A stretch of 48,351 nucleotides of DNA from Kangiella sp. (GTDB lineage: Bacteria > Pseudomonadota > Gammaproteobacteria > Enterobacterales > Kangiellaceae): the NCBI GenBank assembly GCA_026195755.1, contig JAPHRL010000068.1:1-48351 (forward strand), read 5' to 3'. The notes beneath the pieces were generated by a model, which was not told where the DNA came from, searched no databases, and saw only the letters and a list, made by a program, of their open reading frames with translations. This document shows, in pieces, positions 15,978 to 24,186 of the stretch (the first letter of the stretch is position 1; each line of letters opens with the position of its first letter). The position numbers and the translations under genes were made by a program.

Positions 15978-18155
15978 TTAAGGTTGAGTCTGTGTTGGCT
16001 TTTGCTCTTTCTCTTTCTCTGTAGCACGTAACTCATTACTCAGGAATTGTTTTATTGCTTCCTGTGTAATGAGTTCAAAATCTCTTCCTTCACTAATCTG
16101 CTCTCCCATCTCTTTATTAAGAAGTAAAACAGGTCGTTTGGAGAGCTGTACATTTTGCCATTTCGCCAGTGCTTTATAATGACTAACATTGGGCTCATTA
16201 CTATCATCAACAATCAATACCGAAGGATAGTTTTTATGGGTCAGTCGATGGTAAGGACTAACAGCTAAAAACCATTCGGTTGATGCCTGATCACTATCCA
16301 ACATGAACTCTTTCATCCAGAATGGATTCTTTGACTCCAAAAAGCTCAAATAATTAGCTTCGATATTTTTCAAAACTAACGCATTAAAGTTTTGTGGTGC
16401 GTGAATCGAAGCTTCCATGATTAAACTACCAGCAAAGCCTTCACCGTAAGCTGCAATCTTTTGTCTATTTGAGTAATTCTGATCCGCTAACCAGTCGATA
16501 GCAGCAATAATATCTTCAATAGCTCTGGCGTGTTTTTGACCTCCGACCGATTGACGCCAACTCTCTCCATAAACGCCACCGCCTCGGATATGGGCAATAG
16601 CGACGATCCCCCCTCGTTGAAGCCAATCACTGGTCAATGGGCTGTAATAAGGTGACTGGATATGGCCAAAGCCTTTATTGGTCATCAGAAGGGTGGGATT
16701 ATCGCTGTTTTTTGACAGGTCCTCATGGTACGCAATGGTTAGAGGAATGCGGCTGCCGTCCGCTGAGCGATAGAATACTGTTTCTGTAATAATGTCTGTA
16801 AGTTGATTAAGTGGTCGTAGACTTTTTGATATGGTTTTGTCGTCCAAATTTAACGAAAATATTCGAGAGGGATGATCGAAGGTATTAATAGTGATGAGCG
16901 AGCTTAGCTGCTGGTTAGGCATATATCGAGTTGGTTGAATATGCAGCTGGCTGTTGGGGGCTACACGAATCAATTGTTTAGAGTTACCATTTAGTTGGGT
17001 CAGATAGAGCCTTTGCTGGGTGTTATTGAGGTATTGCAATAACCAGCGATTGTTAATCAGCTGTGCCGAAATGAGTAGCTCATTATGCTGCGCAATCACT
17101 TCTTTCCAGTTGCGGCGGGATGGTTGCTTTAGGTTAATTGATATGATTCTCCAGCGTGGCGCCACCAGATTAGTCTGAAAATAGAAGGTATCATTGATAT
17201 TACCAATAAAATTAAGGCTAGCTCGGGTGTTTTTAGCAATATTGATTGGGGCCAGCGACTTTTCTGTGTTTTCAATCGGAATGATCCAAATTAGGTCAGA
17301 TGTATCAACCAGATGTTTAGCCGTTATTACTAAGTAGTGGTGGTCCTGAGAGAGTTTTGCAGAAACATGCCACTGTGTTGGATCTTCCATGTGCTCATTT
17401 AGATCGAACAAAATTTTACTAAAGTCAGGTCCTTTACCAAGATTCTGATAGTACACTTTGTGATTTGTTTGATAAATAAAGCGGTTAAAGCCTGATAGCC
17501 AATTAAACTCTGTCTGAAGTTGAGTCGCAGGTAGACGGTAACTATTGAACTTTTTCGCCGCTAAATCAAACAATAACCAACGAAACTGTTTTTGACGGTT
17601 TTGAGTTTGAATGGCTAGAAATCGCGCTTTGGGTGATAGCGATGTGGCGACAGCTTGCAGGCCATCTGGAAGTGTTCCCAACTCTGTTTCAATTTCTTTT
17701 ATAGTGTCATAGACAACAACTCGGCTTCGTTGATTCGTTGGATTTTCCTTAATATAAAAAAAACGGTGCAAAAATTGCTGCGGGAGACGATGGTTAAATA
17801 TTGGGTCTGTTGTATTGACTGCCTCAATACCTCGGTTTAATCCCGAAAAGTATTGGATAGAGAGTTCTGTTTGCTGTTCTATCCATGCAGTACGCTGGGG
17901 TGTTTTTTGCTCCAGCCACATGTAATGGTCATTGATTTGGACGCCATTTAAAAGATAGTCATAATCTTGTGTTGGGTTCTGTGGGAGGGAGACTTGTGCC
18001 AGAGGACGCTCATCTTGCTCCTCTTCATCCGAGCAAGAAACAAACAATAGACTCGAAAATAGCAGCATTAGGGAAAGACTCATGCGAGCTTTAACACGCT
18101 GTATCTGTGTCTTATCAGCTTGGTTGGGTTGATTTATAGCTGCGCGCGAAAGCAT
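15978..18155 (-). CDS. S9 prolyl-oligopeptidase-family lipoprotein, apparently lacking catalytic residues
   Basis: About 725 residues from the ATG at 18155, chosen for its AAGGA with four-base spacing; the frame stays open to 18233 without a good ribosome site, and a third ATG at 18083 starts right at the signal core. A lipobox (LFVSC) follows about 40 residues in. The N-terminal DYDYLLNGVQINDHYMWLE segment, the beta-propeller region and the C-terminal alpha/beta hydrolase (RGGGVYGESWRQSVGGQKHARAIEDIIAA) are typical of oligopeptidase B/POP. However the nucleophile elbow reads YGEGFAGSL, with Gly573 (codon GGC) where GxSxGG needs Ser, and the histidine loop (usually GHGGxSGR) reads GEQISEGRD with no His. 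It is probably a non-catalytic envelope protein. Convergent with the saccharopine gene, divergent from nadA. Confidence 0.82.
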   Translation of the reverse strand: MLSRAAINQPNQADKTQIQRVKARMSLSLMLLFSSLLFVSCSDEEEQDERPLAQVSLPQNPTQDYDYLLNGVQINDHYMWLEQKTPQRTAWIEQQTELSIQYFSGLNRGIEAVNTTDPIFNHRLPQQFLHRFFYIKENPTNQRSRVVVYDTIKEIETELGTLPDGLQAVATSLSPKARFLAIQTQNRQKQFRWLLFDLAAKKFNSYRLPATQLQTEFNWLSGFNRFIYQTNHKVYYQNLGKGPDFSKILFDLNEHMEDPTQWHVSAKLSQDHHYLVITAKHLVDTSDLIWIIPIENTEKSLAPINIAKNTRASLNFIGNINDTFYFQTNLVAPRWRIISINLKQPSRRNWKEVIAQHNELLISAQLINNRWLLQYLNNTQQRLYLTQLNGNSKQLIRVAPNSQLHIQPTRYMPNQQLSSLITINTFDHPSRIFSLNLDDKTISKSLRPLNQLTDIITETVFYRSADGSRIPLTIAYHEDLSKNSDNPTLLMTNKGFGHIQSPYYSPLTSDWLQRGGIVAIAHIRGGGVYGESWRQSVGGQKHARAIEDIIAAIDWLADQNYSNRQKIAAYGEGFAGSLIMEASIHAPQNFNALVLKNIEANYLSFLESKNPFWMKEFMLDSDQASTEWFLAVSPYHRLTHKNYPSVLIVDDSNEPNVSHYKALAKWQNVQLSKRPVLLLNKEMGEQISEGRDFELITQEAIKQFLSNELRATEKEKEQKPTQTQP

Positions 18156-18264
18156 AAAGTCCTTGTTAAGACCAAACAGAAGGTTGGATTGATTGTACCA
18201 ATAGGTAAATTTAATGCAAAACCAAATAGACACAAAAGGTTTATCAGTTAGATGCTAAGTGTTA

Positions 18265-18270
18265 TATAAT
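18265..18270 (+). promoter_or_regulatory. Probable nadA -10 element
   Basis: Perfect TATAAT 27 bases upstream of the nadA start codon in a 63- to 141-base divergent spacer. No good -35 at 17 bases (TATCAG), so confidence is limited. Confidence 0.45.
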
Positions 18271-18296
18271 ACCCGAACCACTCTGAAATTCCTGAT

Positions 18297-19358
18297 ATGG
18301 CGATGAATTCTACTGTAGCGCCCATTGAAATTGATGTCCCTTTCCCTAAGCCTCCTGTTGAACTTTCTGTTGATGAAAAAGAACATCATCGAAAGCTCAT
18401 TATAGAGCAGCTTAAGCAGCATAATGCGGTTTTGATTGCTCATTATTATACGGATCCTGAAATCCAGGCTTTGGCCGAGGAAACTGGCGGTTTTGTTGGT
18501 GATTCGTTAGAAATGGCCAAATTTGGCGCTCGTCACCCAGCCGATACCCTGATTATTGCAGGGGTTAAGTTTATGGGTGAAACGGCCAAAATCCTCAGCC
18601 CTGAAAAACGTGTTTTAATGCCTACTCTGGAGGCGACATGTTCTCTAGATCTAGGTTGTCCGATTGAGCAATTCAGCGAATTTTGTGATCAGTACCCAGA
18701 CCGTGAAGTGGTTGTGTATGCCAATACGTCAGCCGCTGTAAAAGCACGTGCTGATTGGGTTGTGACCTCTAGTATTGCGGTGGATGTGCTTGAGTATTTA
18801 GCCGAACAGGGAAAGAAGGTTATCTGGGGGCCTGATAAGCACCTGGGACGCTATATTCAGCAGAAAACGGGTGCCGATATGTTGTTATGGCAAGGGGCCT
18901 GTATTGTTCACGATGAGTTTAAATTGAAAGCCTTGGAGCAATCCATCGCTTTATACCCAGAAGCTGCGGTATTGGTGCATCCTGAATCGCCCCAGAATAT
19001 TGTCGACCTGGCTGATTTTGTGGGCTCTACCTCACAACTGATTAAAGCTGCTAAAGAGCTACCAAACAAACAAGTTATCGTTGCAACCGATAAAGGGATT
19101 TTCTATAAAATGCAGCAGGCAGCGCCTGAAAAAGAATTGATTATTGCACCGACAGCGGGTGAGGGAGCAACCTGCCGTAGTTGCGCCCACTGTCCCTGGA
19201 TGAAGATGAATGTCTTGCAACTTTTATCGCAAGTCTTTGAGCGTGACGACAATGAAATCTTCGTTGATCACGATTTAGCTGAAAAAGCATTGATCCCTTT
19301 ACAGAAAATGGTAAATTTTGCAAACGATATACAAGTAAATGTTAAAAGTAATATTTAA
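18297..19358 (+). CDS. nadA: Quinolinate synthase (iron-sulfur)
   Basis: 353 residues, usual length. Condenses iminoaspartate with dihydroxyacetone phosphate to quinolinate in de novo NAD synthesis. The 4Fe-4S cysteines are present: C115 in LEATCSLDLGCP, C202 in WQGACIVHDEF and the CRSCAHCPWM cluster at 293-301. Other signatures are AHYYTDPEIQ at about 48-57 and the KFMGETAKIL segment. Cytoplasmic. nadB and nadC are not in the window. Followed 35 bases later by the lipoprotein methyltransferase on the same strand with no visible terminator between, so they may be co-transcribed. Confidence 0.97.
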   Translation: MAMNSTVAPIEIDVPFPKPPVELSVDEKEHHRKLIIEQLKQHNAVLIAHYYTDPEIQALAEETGGFVGDSLEMAKFGARHPADTLIIAGVKFMGETAKILSPEKRVLMPTLEATCSLDLGCPIEQFSEFCDQYPDREVVVYANTSAAVKARADWVVTSSIAVDVLEYLAEQGKKVIWGPDKHLGRYIQQKTGADMLLWQGACIVHDEFKLKALEQSIALYPEAAVLVHPESPQNIVDLADFVGSTSQLIKAAKELPNKQVIVATDKGIFYKMQQAAPEKELIIAPTAGEGATCRSCAHCPWMKMNVLQLLSQVFERDDNEIFVDHDLAEKALIPLQKMVNFANDIQVNVKSNI

Positions 19359-19393
19359 CTGAGACCAAAATTAATTGAGACCAAAGGGGAATT

Positions 19394-20317
19394 ATGAAAA
19401 CCAAAATAACAACGTTAAGCTTAGCAGTTCTTGTCACCTTGGGCGTTACTGCCTGCGGTGATCAAAAAGAAAAGGCTGAGTCTGAGCAAGAAGCTAGCCA
19501 GTTAGTTGCTGTAGAAACTACAAAGACCGAACAAGCAGTTAAAGTTGAGAAGAAAGTAACAACAGGCAGCAATTTAGTCAGGATTATTGAGGGTGAACAT
19601 CGAAGTGATGCAAATAAAGCTCGTAACCAATACCGCCATCCTGCGGAGACTATTAAGTTCTTTGGTATCAAACCTGGAATGACGATAGTTGAAGTTTCAC
19701 CAGGTGGTGGGTGGTACACAGAGATACTAGCGCCTTGGTTGGGTGCTGAAGGTAAGTTATATGCTGCTCATTTCGACCCGAACTCTGAAGTGGAGTACTA
19801 TCGTAACGGTTTAAAGAATTTCCAAGAGAAGTTAAAAGCCAATCCAGATTTGTATTCAAATGTTGAGTTAACCGTTTTTGATGCTACTTCAAATAAGCCA
19901 ATTGCACCTCATAACAGTGCTGATGTCGTTGTAACCTTCCGTAATGTTCACAACTGGATGCGTGGTGGTCGTGATGACGCTCTTAACGCTTTTAACTTAA
20001 TGTATGACGCCGTAAAACCTGGCGGTTACCTTGGCGTCGTTGAGCATCGCTTAGCAACTGGGTTAAAGCAGGACGAGCAGGCGAGTTCGGGCTATATGCA
20101 TGAGAAGTTTGTGATTGATCTTGCAGAAGAAGCCGGATTCAAACTTCTGGAGCGTTCACAGATTAATGCGAATCCTAAAGATACGACCAATCATCCTAAA
20201 GGAGTGTGGACTTTGCCGCCGAGCTTAAGACTGGGTGATGAAAATCGAGAGACTTACTTGGAAATTGGTGAGAGTGATCGAATGACTCTCAAGTTCGTGA
20301 AGCCTGCCACCGAATAA
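19394..20317 (+). CDS. Class I SAM methyltransferase-like lipoprotein (COG4798 type)
   Basis: 307 residues. The N-terminus is a clear lipoprotein signal: MKTKITTLSLAVLVTLGVTAC, Cys at residue 21, then an acidic Glu/Lys-rich linker. The body is a Rossmann methyltransferase: motif I region IVEVSPGGGWYTEIL, then GKLYAAHFDP, VVVTFRNVHNWM (motif IV-like) and KPGGYLGVVEHR. The conserved leader RSDANKARNQYRHPAETIKFFGIKPGM is typical of a family annotated as predicted methyltransferase. Being exported is odd, since SAM is cytoplasmic; either it has lost methyl transfer, binds something else, or faces an unknown periplasmic donor. ATG preceded by AAAGGGGAA. Ends in a bidirectional terminator shared with cysB. 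Confidence 0.85.
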   Translation: MKTKITTLSLAVLVTLGVTACGDQKEKAESEQEASQLVAVETTKTEQAVKVEKKVTTGSNLVRIIEGEHRSDANKARNQYRHPAETIKFFGIKPGMTIVEVSPGGGWYTEILAPWLGAEGKLYAAHFDPNSEVEYYRNGLKNFQEKLKANPDLYSNVELTVFDATSNKPIAPHNSADVVVTFRNVHNWMRGGRDDALNAFNLMYDAVKPGGYLGVVEHRLATGLKQDEQASSGYMHEKFVIDLAEEAGFKLLERSQINANPKDTTNHPKGVWTLPPSLRLGDENRETYLEIGESDRMTLKFVKPATE

Positions 20318-20345
20318 ATTGATCAAATAATCGTCTTTGCATAGG

Positions 20346-20376
20346 TAACACTGCACCCAATATCGGTGCAGTGTTA
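20346..20376. terminator. Bidirectional terminator between methyltransferase gene and cysB
   Basis: A perfect 12-bp stem TAACACTGCACC / GGTGCAGTGTTA with a 7-base loop. It overlaps the cysB stop codon. No strong T-run, but it sits exactly at the convergent gene junction. Confidence 0.65.
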
Positions 20377-21381
20377 TGCTGTGGCTACTCTTGATTGAAC
20401 ATTTGCAGGGTTATGAGTTTTTGTTTCAAAACGGCTTAACAACTCTTTGGAAGAGGTATGCTCGCTGTATAAATAGCGAATCAGTTCTTGCTGTGAGATG
20501 TGAGGCGCAAACATTGCAATAAAATCTTTCATGTACTGCTTCAAAAATAGATTTTTATGAAATGCTAGCCAGGTTGTGCATTGTGGCAACATATCAGAAG
20601 TAGGGTAGCTGATGAGGTCTTTGTCTGCTTGCGGATCATAAGCCATATTAGCGATGATACCGACCCCAAAACCCTTCCTTACGTAAGTCTTAATGATGTC
20701 CGCATCGCGGGCAGTAAAGACGATATTGGGTTCCAGCTTTTCTTTTTTACAGGCGCGCATCAAACTGGATGAGTTTTTATCACTCAGGTTATAAGTCACC
20801 AGTGGGTATTTAACCACGTCTTCCAAGGTGATCTTTCTTAAATCGCCTAATTCATGGTCTTGTGGAAACAGAATAGACCTATCCCATTGGTAGCAGGGTA
20901 TTTGAACGATATCGGGGCCAAGTTCCGCTGTACCTGAGGCAATCACAAAATCAATCTCCTGCTTACGCAGTTGCTCAATGACCTGTTCGGTTGTACCTTG
21001 TTGCAGGTCAATTTTGAGATTGGGATATTCTTTGTGGAATGCGGCAAAAGTTCTCGGCAGGACATATTGAGCCTGCGTTTGTGTCGTGCCGATTGAAAAG
21101 CAGCCCGAGTCGTCTTGGCTCAACTCACTTGATAGTCGTTTAATGTTATTGATTTCCTGCATGACCTTACGTGCGCGTCCAAGTATTTCATTCCCTACCT
21201 GAGTAATACCAACTAACTGCTTACCATTTCTTTCGAAGATTTTGGTTTGTAACTCATCTTCGAGCAGTCTTAGCTGTTTGCTGATCCCGGGTTGGGATGT
21301 AAATATTTTTTGAGCCGCATTGGTAATGCTGAGGTTATTGTCAGCAATTGCGATCAAATATTTTAGTTGTTGCAGTTTCAT
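20374..21381 (-). CDS. cysB: LysR-type regulator CysB
   Basis: 335 residues (E. coli CysB 324). The N-terminal winged helix-turn-helix MKLQQLKYLIAIADNNLSITNAAQ...TSQPGISKQLRLLEDEL is nearly diagnostic of CysB/Cbl; the effector domain continues with FSIGTTQTQAQYVLP (anion/inducer pocket T100-T102-Q103 type residues). In other gammaproteobacteria it activates sulfate assimilation and cysteine genes on binding N-acetylserine. Divergent from a cysteine synthase gene across a 284-base spacer. A perfect MetJ-type box lies four bases before the start codon (21385-21392), unusual and suggestive of methionine control of cysB. Confidence 0.94.
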   Translation of the reverse strand: MKLQQLKYLIAIADNNLSITNAAQKIFTSQPGISKQLRLLEDELQTKIFERNGKQLVGITQVGNEILGRARKVMQEINNIKRLSSELSQDDSGCFSIGTTQTQAQYVLPRTFAAFHKEYPNLKIDLQQGTTEQVIEQLRKQEIDFVIASGTAELGPDIVQIPCYQWDRSILFPQDHELGDLRKITLEDVVKYPLVTYNLSDKNSSSLMRACKKEKLEPNIVFTARDADIIKTYVRKGFGVGIIANMAYDPQADKDLISYPTSDMLPQCTTWLAFHKNLFLKQYMKDFIAMFAPHISQQELIRYLYSEHTSSKELLSRFETKTHNPANVQSRVATA

Positions 21382-21384
21382 TTT

Positions 21385-21392
21385 AGACGTCT
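21385..21392. promoter_or_regulatory. Candidate MetJ operator (perfect met box) before cysB
   Basis: AGACGTCT matches the met-box consensus 8 of 8. Flanking 8-mers match poorly (for example AAATGGTT, 4 of 8), whereas MetJ normally needs two or more tandem boxes. It sits in the 5' leader of cysB. Confidence 0.5.
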
Positions 21393-21490
21393 AAATGGTT
21401 AAATGGCCAAAGAGCGTAGCATGTCTTATGCTTAAAGGCAATATCTTATATATCCTTGAGATATATTACGCAAATACTTTTTGCTTCTTT

Positions 21491-21505
21491 ATAACCAAAG
21501 GTTAT
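21491..21505. promoter_or_regulatory. Palindrome in the cysB/cysteine synthase divergent region
   Basis: ATAACC-AAA-GGTTAT, a perfect 6-bp inverted repeat roughly midway between the two start codons (110 and 161 bases away). Possible CysB or other regulator site; no consensus match is claimed. Confidence 0.35.
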
Positions 21506-21665
21506 TAGAGCATAATGCTAAACAATTAGCTTCTGGGCCTTATTACGCATAGATTTGCCATTGGTTTTGTTGATTAAGCTTTAAAGTTGTTTATTAATAT
21601 CATTGCTTAACGTTTGGTATTTTATGAGATAAATGGCGTCAAGCTACACAATAGAGGTTCTATTA

Positions 21666-22613
21666 ATGATTCATGATTCCATTTTGGGCACTATCGGTAA
21701 TACACCGGTTATCAGAATAAATCGATTGGCACCTAGCCATGTGTCAATGTTCGTAAAAGCGGAATATTTTAATCCGCTATCTTCAGTAAAAGATCGTCTC
21801 GCTTACGCTATTATCAATGATGCGGAGCAACGTGGACTATTAAAGCCTGGACAAACAGTAGTAGAGGCCACCTCAGGGAATACCGGCATTGCTCTGGCTA
21901 TGGTTTGTGCAGCGAAAGGATATCCCTTTGTTGCGGTTATGACTGAAACCTTTTCTATCGAGCGTAGAAAGATTATGCGAGCTCTTGGAGCTAAGGTTAT
22001 TTTGACTCCGGCAGCTGAGCGCGGCACCGGTATGGTAAGGGTTGCTAAGGAGTTGTCAGAACAAAAAGGATGGTTCTTAGCTCGTCAATTTGAGAATGAG
22101 GCTAATCCCGCGTATCACCGAAATACGACTGCGCCAGAAATTCTGCAAGACTTTGCCGGTAAACGCTTAGATTACTTTGTCAGCGGCTATGGTACCGGAG
22201 GAACCATTACCGGGGTTGGTGAAGTTCTTAAAGTAGCGCGCCCAGAAACTAAGATTATTGCTACTGAACCAGCGGGGGCCTCTTTGCTAGCGGGTAAAGA
22301 ATGGCAGCCTCACAAGATTCAGGGGTGGACGCCAGACTTTGTAGCAGATGTTATGAATCAACAAATTTATGATCAGGTGATTCCAATAGCTGATGAACTG
22401 GCGCGTGATACATCATTAGCTTTAGCACAGAAAGAAGGTATCTTCTGTGGAATTTCAGCAGGAGCTACTTTCGCCGCAGCCTTGGAGGTTGCGAAGAAAG
22501 CAGAAGAGGGGGGTTCGATTTTAGCAATGCTGCCAGATACAGGTGAGCGTTATATGAGTACTTTCCTGTTTGAGGGTATTAATGAAGGAAGTGATGACGA
22601 GCTACTACGTTAG
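21666..22613 (+). CDS. cysK: Cysteine synthase (O-acetylserine sulfhydrylase)
   Basis: 315 residues from ATG 21666, preceded by GAGG at 8-base spacing; the frame is open 11 codons upstream without support. PLP-binding Lys42 in the NPLSSVKDRLA motif, substrate loop TSGNTGIAL, PLP-phosphate loop GTGGTITG, and IFCGISAGA near the C-terminus. Makes L-cysteine from O-acetylserine and sulfide in the cytoplasm. GTGGTITG and the HKIQGW segment look closer to CysK than to CysM of E. coli, but the A/B subtype is not certain. Divergent from cysB, its probable activator, and convergent with metJ across a strong terminator. Confidence 0.9.
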   Translation: MIHDSILGTIGNTPVIRINRLAPSHVSMFVKAEYFNPLSSVKDRLAYAIINDAEQRGLLKPGQTVVEATSGNTGIALAMVCAAKGYPFVAVMTETFSIERRKIMRALGAKVILTPAAERGTGMVRVAKELSEQKGWFLARQFENEANPAYHRNTTAPEILQDFAGKRLDYFVSGYGTGGTITGVGEVLKVARPETKIIATEPAGASLLAGKEWQPHKIQGWTPDFVADVMNQQIYDQVIPIADELARDTSLALAQKEGIFCGISAGATFAAALEVAKKAEEGGSILAMLPDTGERYMSTFLFEGINEGSDDELLR

Positions 22614-22632
22614 TTTTTGTTGCTGTACATAA

Positions 22633-22666
22633 AAAAAGGAGCAGGAAATTTCTGCTCCTTTTTATT
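22633..22666. terminator. Bidirectional terminator between cysK and metJ
   Basis: A 12-bp stem AAAAAGGAGCAG / CTGCTCCTTTTT with a 7-base loop, flanked by A-run and T-run, so it can serve both convergent genes. Confidence 0.88.
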
Positions 22667-22679
22667 AATTGAGACTTCT

Positions 22680-22976
22680 TTACTTTTTAATTTTCTCTCC
22701 TTCAGCTTCCATATCAAGCACATAATCATCTCTATCTTTTCTCAAGTCATCGTCCGTTGGAAGCGGTTGACCCGTATAGGCATGCAGGAAAGCTTCGCAT
22801 AACAGTTCGCTATTGGTTGCGTGACGTAGGTTATTCACCTGGCGACGAGTTCTCTCATCGGTCAATATTTTCAATACCGAAAATGGAATTGATACTGTAA
22901 TTTTTTTTACTTTGTCTTTTTTCTCACCGTGTTCAACGTATGGATTGATAAAGTTTCCATCCCAATCTTTAGCCAT
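22680..22976 (-). CDS. metJ: Methionine repressor MetJ
   Basis: 98 residues (E. coli 105), with the ribbon-helix-helix core almost identical to E. coli MetJ: KKITVSIPFSVLKILTDERTRRQVNNLRHATNSELLCEAF. The DNA-contacting beta strand (KKITVSIP) and the SAM-binding HATNSELL helix are intact; the C-terminal tail is shorter and highly charged (DMEAEGEKIKK). With SAM as corepressor it binds tandem 8-bp met boxes. Divergent from metX with two adjacent met boxes in the shared region (23073-23088), giving both autoregulation and control of the metX operon. Its likely regulon in this window is metX-B-L-F, metH and possibly btuB and cysB. Confidence 0.97.
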   Translation of the reverse strand: MAKDWDGNFINPYVEHGEKKDKVKKITVSIPFSVLKILTDERTRRQVNNLRHATNSELLCEAFLHAYTGQPLPTDDDLRKDRDDYVLDMEAEGEKIKK

Positions 22977-23072
22977 ATTAACCTCGTGTCTTATTCGATG
23001 TAGTTATTATACATCCTTTTCAGCCCTCTAAACATCTTGACTTATAAACTTATAAAAGTATATTGGCCATAT

Positions 23073-23088
23073 AGACGGCTAAACGTCT
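23073..23088. promoter_or_regulatory. Tandem MetJ operator (two met boxes) in the metJ/metX region
   Basis: AGACGGCT (6 of 8) immediately followed by AAACGTCT (7 of 8 to AGACGTCT). A weaker pair AAACATCT (6 of 8) and TGACTTAT (5 of 8) lies upstream at 23030-23045. Placed 46 bases before the preferred metX start. Confidence 0.8.
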
Positions 23089-23133
23089 TTTCGTTAGTTG
23101 TTCAATCCTGAATGTTTAGAAGCGGATCGTGAT

Positions 23134-24186
23134 ATGTCACATCAAAGTGCAGAACTTAATAGTTCAGAACAGAATAGTGCAGAGCTGATTTCAGATAGCA
23201 ATTCACAACACTGGTTGTCGATGCCCAGTCGGGCACACAAGCAAAGTGTGGGATTTATTGATATGGGATCAGCCCATGTAGATAGTTTGCCGTTACTGCA
23301 TGGCGGAGTTATTGAAGATTTGGAAGTGCATTACAACTGTTATGGCTCTTTGAATAATCCAGCCATAGTGGTACTCGGCGGAATTTCAGCTTCACGCAAT
23401 ATCCATAACTGGTGGGGAGAGTTAGTCGGGACAGGAAAGGCTATCAATCTCGACCAGTTCTGTGTGATTGGCATTGATTATATTTCTAATCAAGATCCCA
23501 AAAATCCAAATCTTGTTTCTCCTTTTGATCAAGCGAAAGTAATTCGTCTGGTGTCGGAGACGTTAAACTTAAATAAAATTGAAGCCGTTGTTGGAAGCTC
23601 ATACGGTGGCATGGTGGCTTTGGCATTTGCGGCTTTATACCCAGCGATGCTAGAAAAACTGATATGTGTAGCGGCAGCCCACCGAAATACACAGGTGTCG
23701 GTGGCCCAACGTCAAATTCAACAACAGATATTGAACCTGGGTATCCGTACCGGTGAGCTTAAAGCGGCCATTTCTATTGCGAGAGAGCTTGGCTTTATCA
23801 GCTATCGAAGTGAGCAGGAGTTAGAAAATAGATTTAGTCCATTGAGAGTGATTAAGAAGCAAAACTTAACATTTGAGCTTGTTGAGTATTTAAAGCATCA
23901 AGGTGACAAGTTCGCCAGCCAATTTGACATCGACAGATACCGTTCACTTTCTCAATCCATCGACCTGCATAAAGTAAACCCGAAAGACATCCACACTCAG
24001 GCGCTATTTGTTGCTATCGATAGCGATAGATTAGTGCCCGTACATTTAGTTGAAGAGTGCGCTGCTGCTTGCACGGGCCGAACACATATTAAAACTATTC
24101 ACTCACAATATGGCCACGATGGTTTCTTGCTGGAAACCGAGCAATTGGCAGAGTGTATAACACCATTTCTGAGGAATTCATTATGA
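23134..24186 (+). CDS. metX: Homoserine O-acyltransferase MetX
   Basis: 350 residues from ATG 23134; the frame opens at a TTG 12 codons earlier, but the ATG (MSHQSAELN) is preferred. Alpha/beta hydrolase fold with nucleophile Ser156 in VVGSSYGGMVAL, conserved GGISASRNI oxyanion region, catalytic Asp in AIDSDRLVP and His in YGHDGFLLE. It activates homoserine by acyl transfer from acetyl- or succinyl-CoA. Many gammaproteobacterial MetX proteins of this type are succinyltransferases, and the partner here is a MetB-type enzyme, so I cannot tell the acyl group. The N-terminal 25 residues are Ser/Glu/Asn-rich and look disordered. First gene of metX-metB-metL-metF, controlled by the met boxes at 23073-23088. 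Confidence 0.92.
   Translation: MSHQSAELNSSEQNSAELISDSNSQHWLSMPSRAHKQSVGFIDMGSAHVDSLPLLHGGVIEDLEVHYNCYGSLNNPAIVVLGGISASRNIHNWWGELVGTGKAINLDQFCVIGIDYISNQDPKNPNLVSPFDQAKVIRLVSETLNLNKIEAVVGSSYGGMVALAFAALYPAMLEKLICVAAAHRNTQVSVAQRQIQQQILNLGIRTGELKAAISIARELGFISYRSEQELENRFSPLRVIKKQNLTFELVEYLKHQGDKFASQFDIDRYRSLSQSIDLHKVNPKDIHTQALFVAIDSDRLVPVHLVEECAAACTGRTHIKTIHSQYGHDGFLLETEQLAECITPFLRNSL

Noticed and set aside
23030..23045. A further pair of met boxes (AAACATCT, TGACTTAT)
   Set aside because: Matches of 6 and 5 of 8 are too weak to list as a separate operator; mentioned only with the strong pair.
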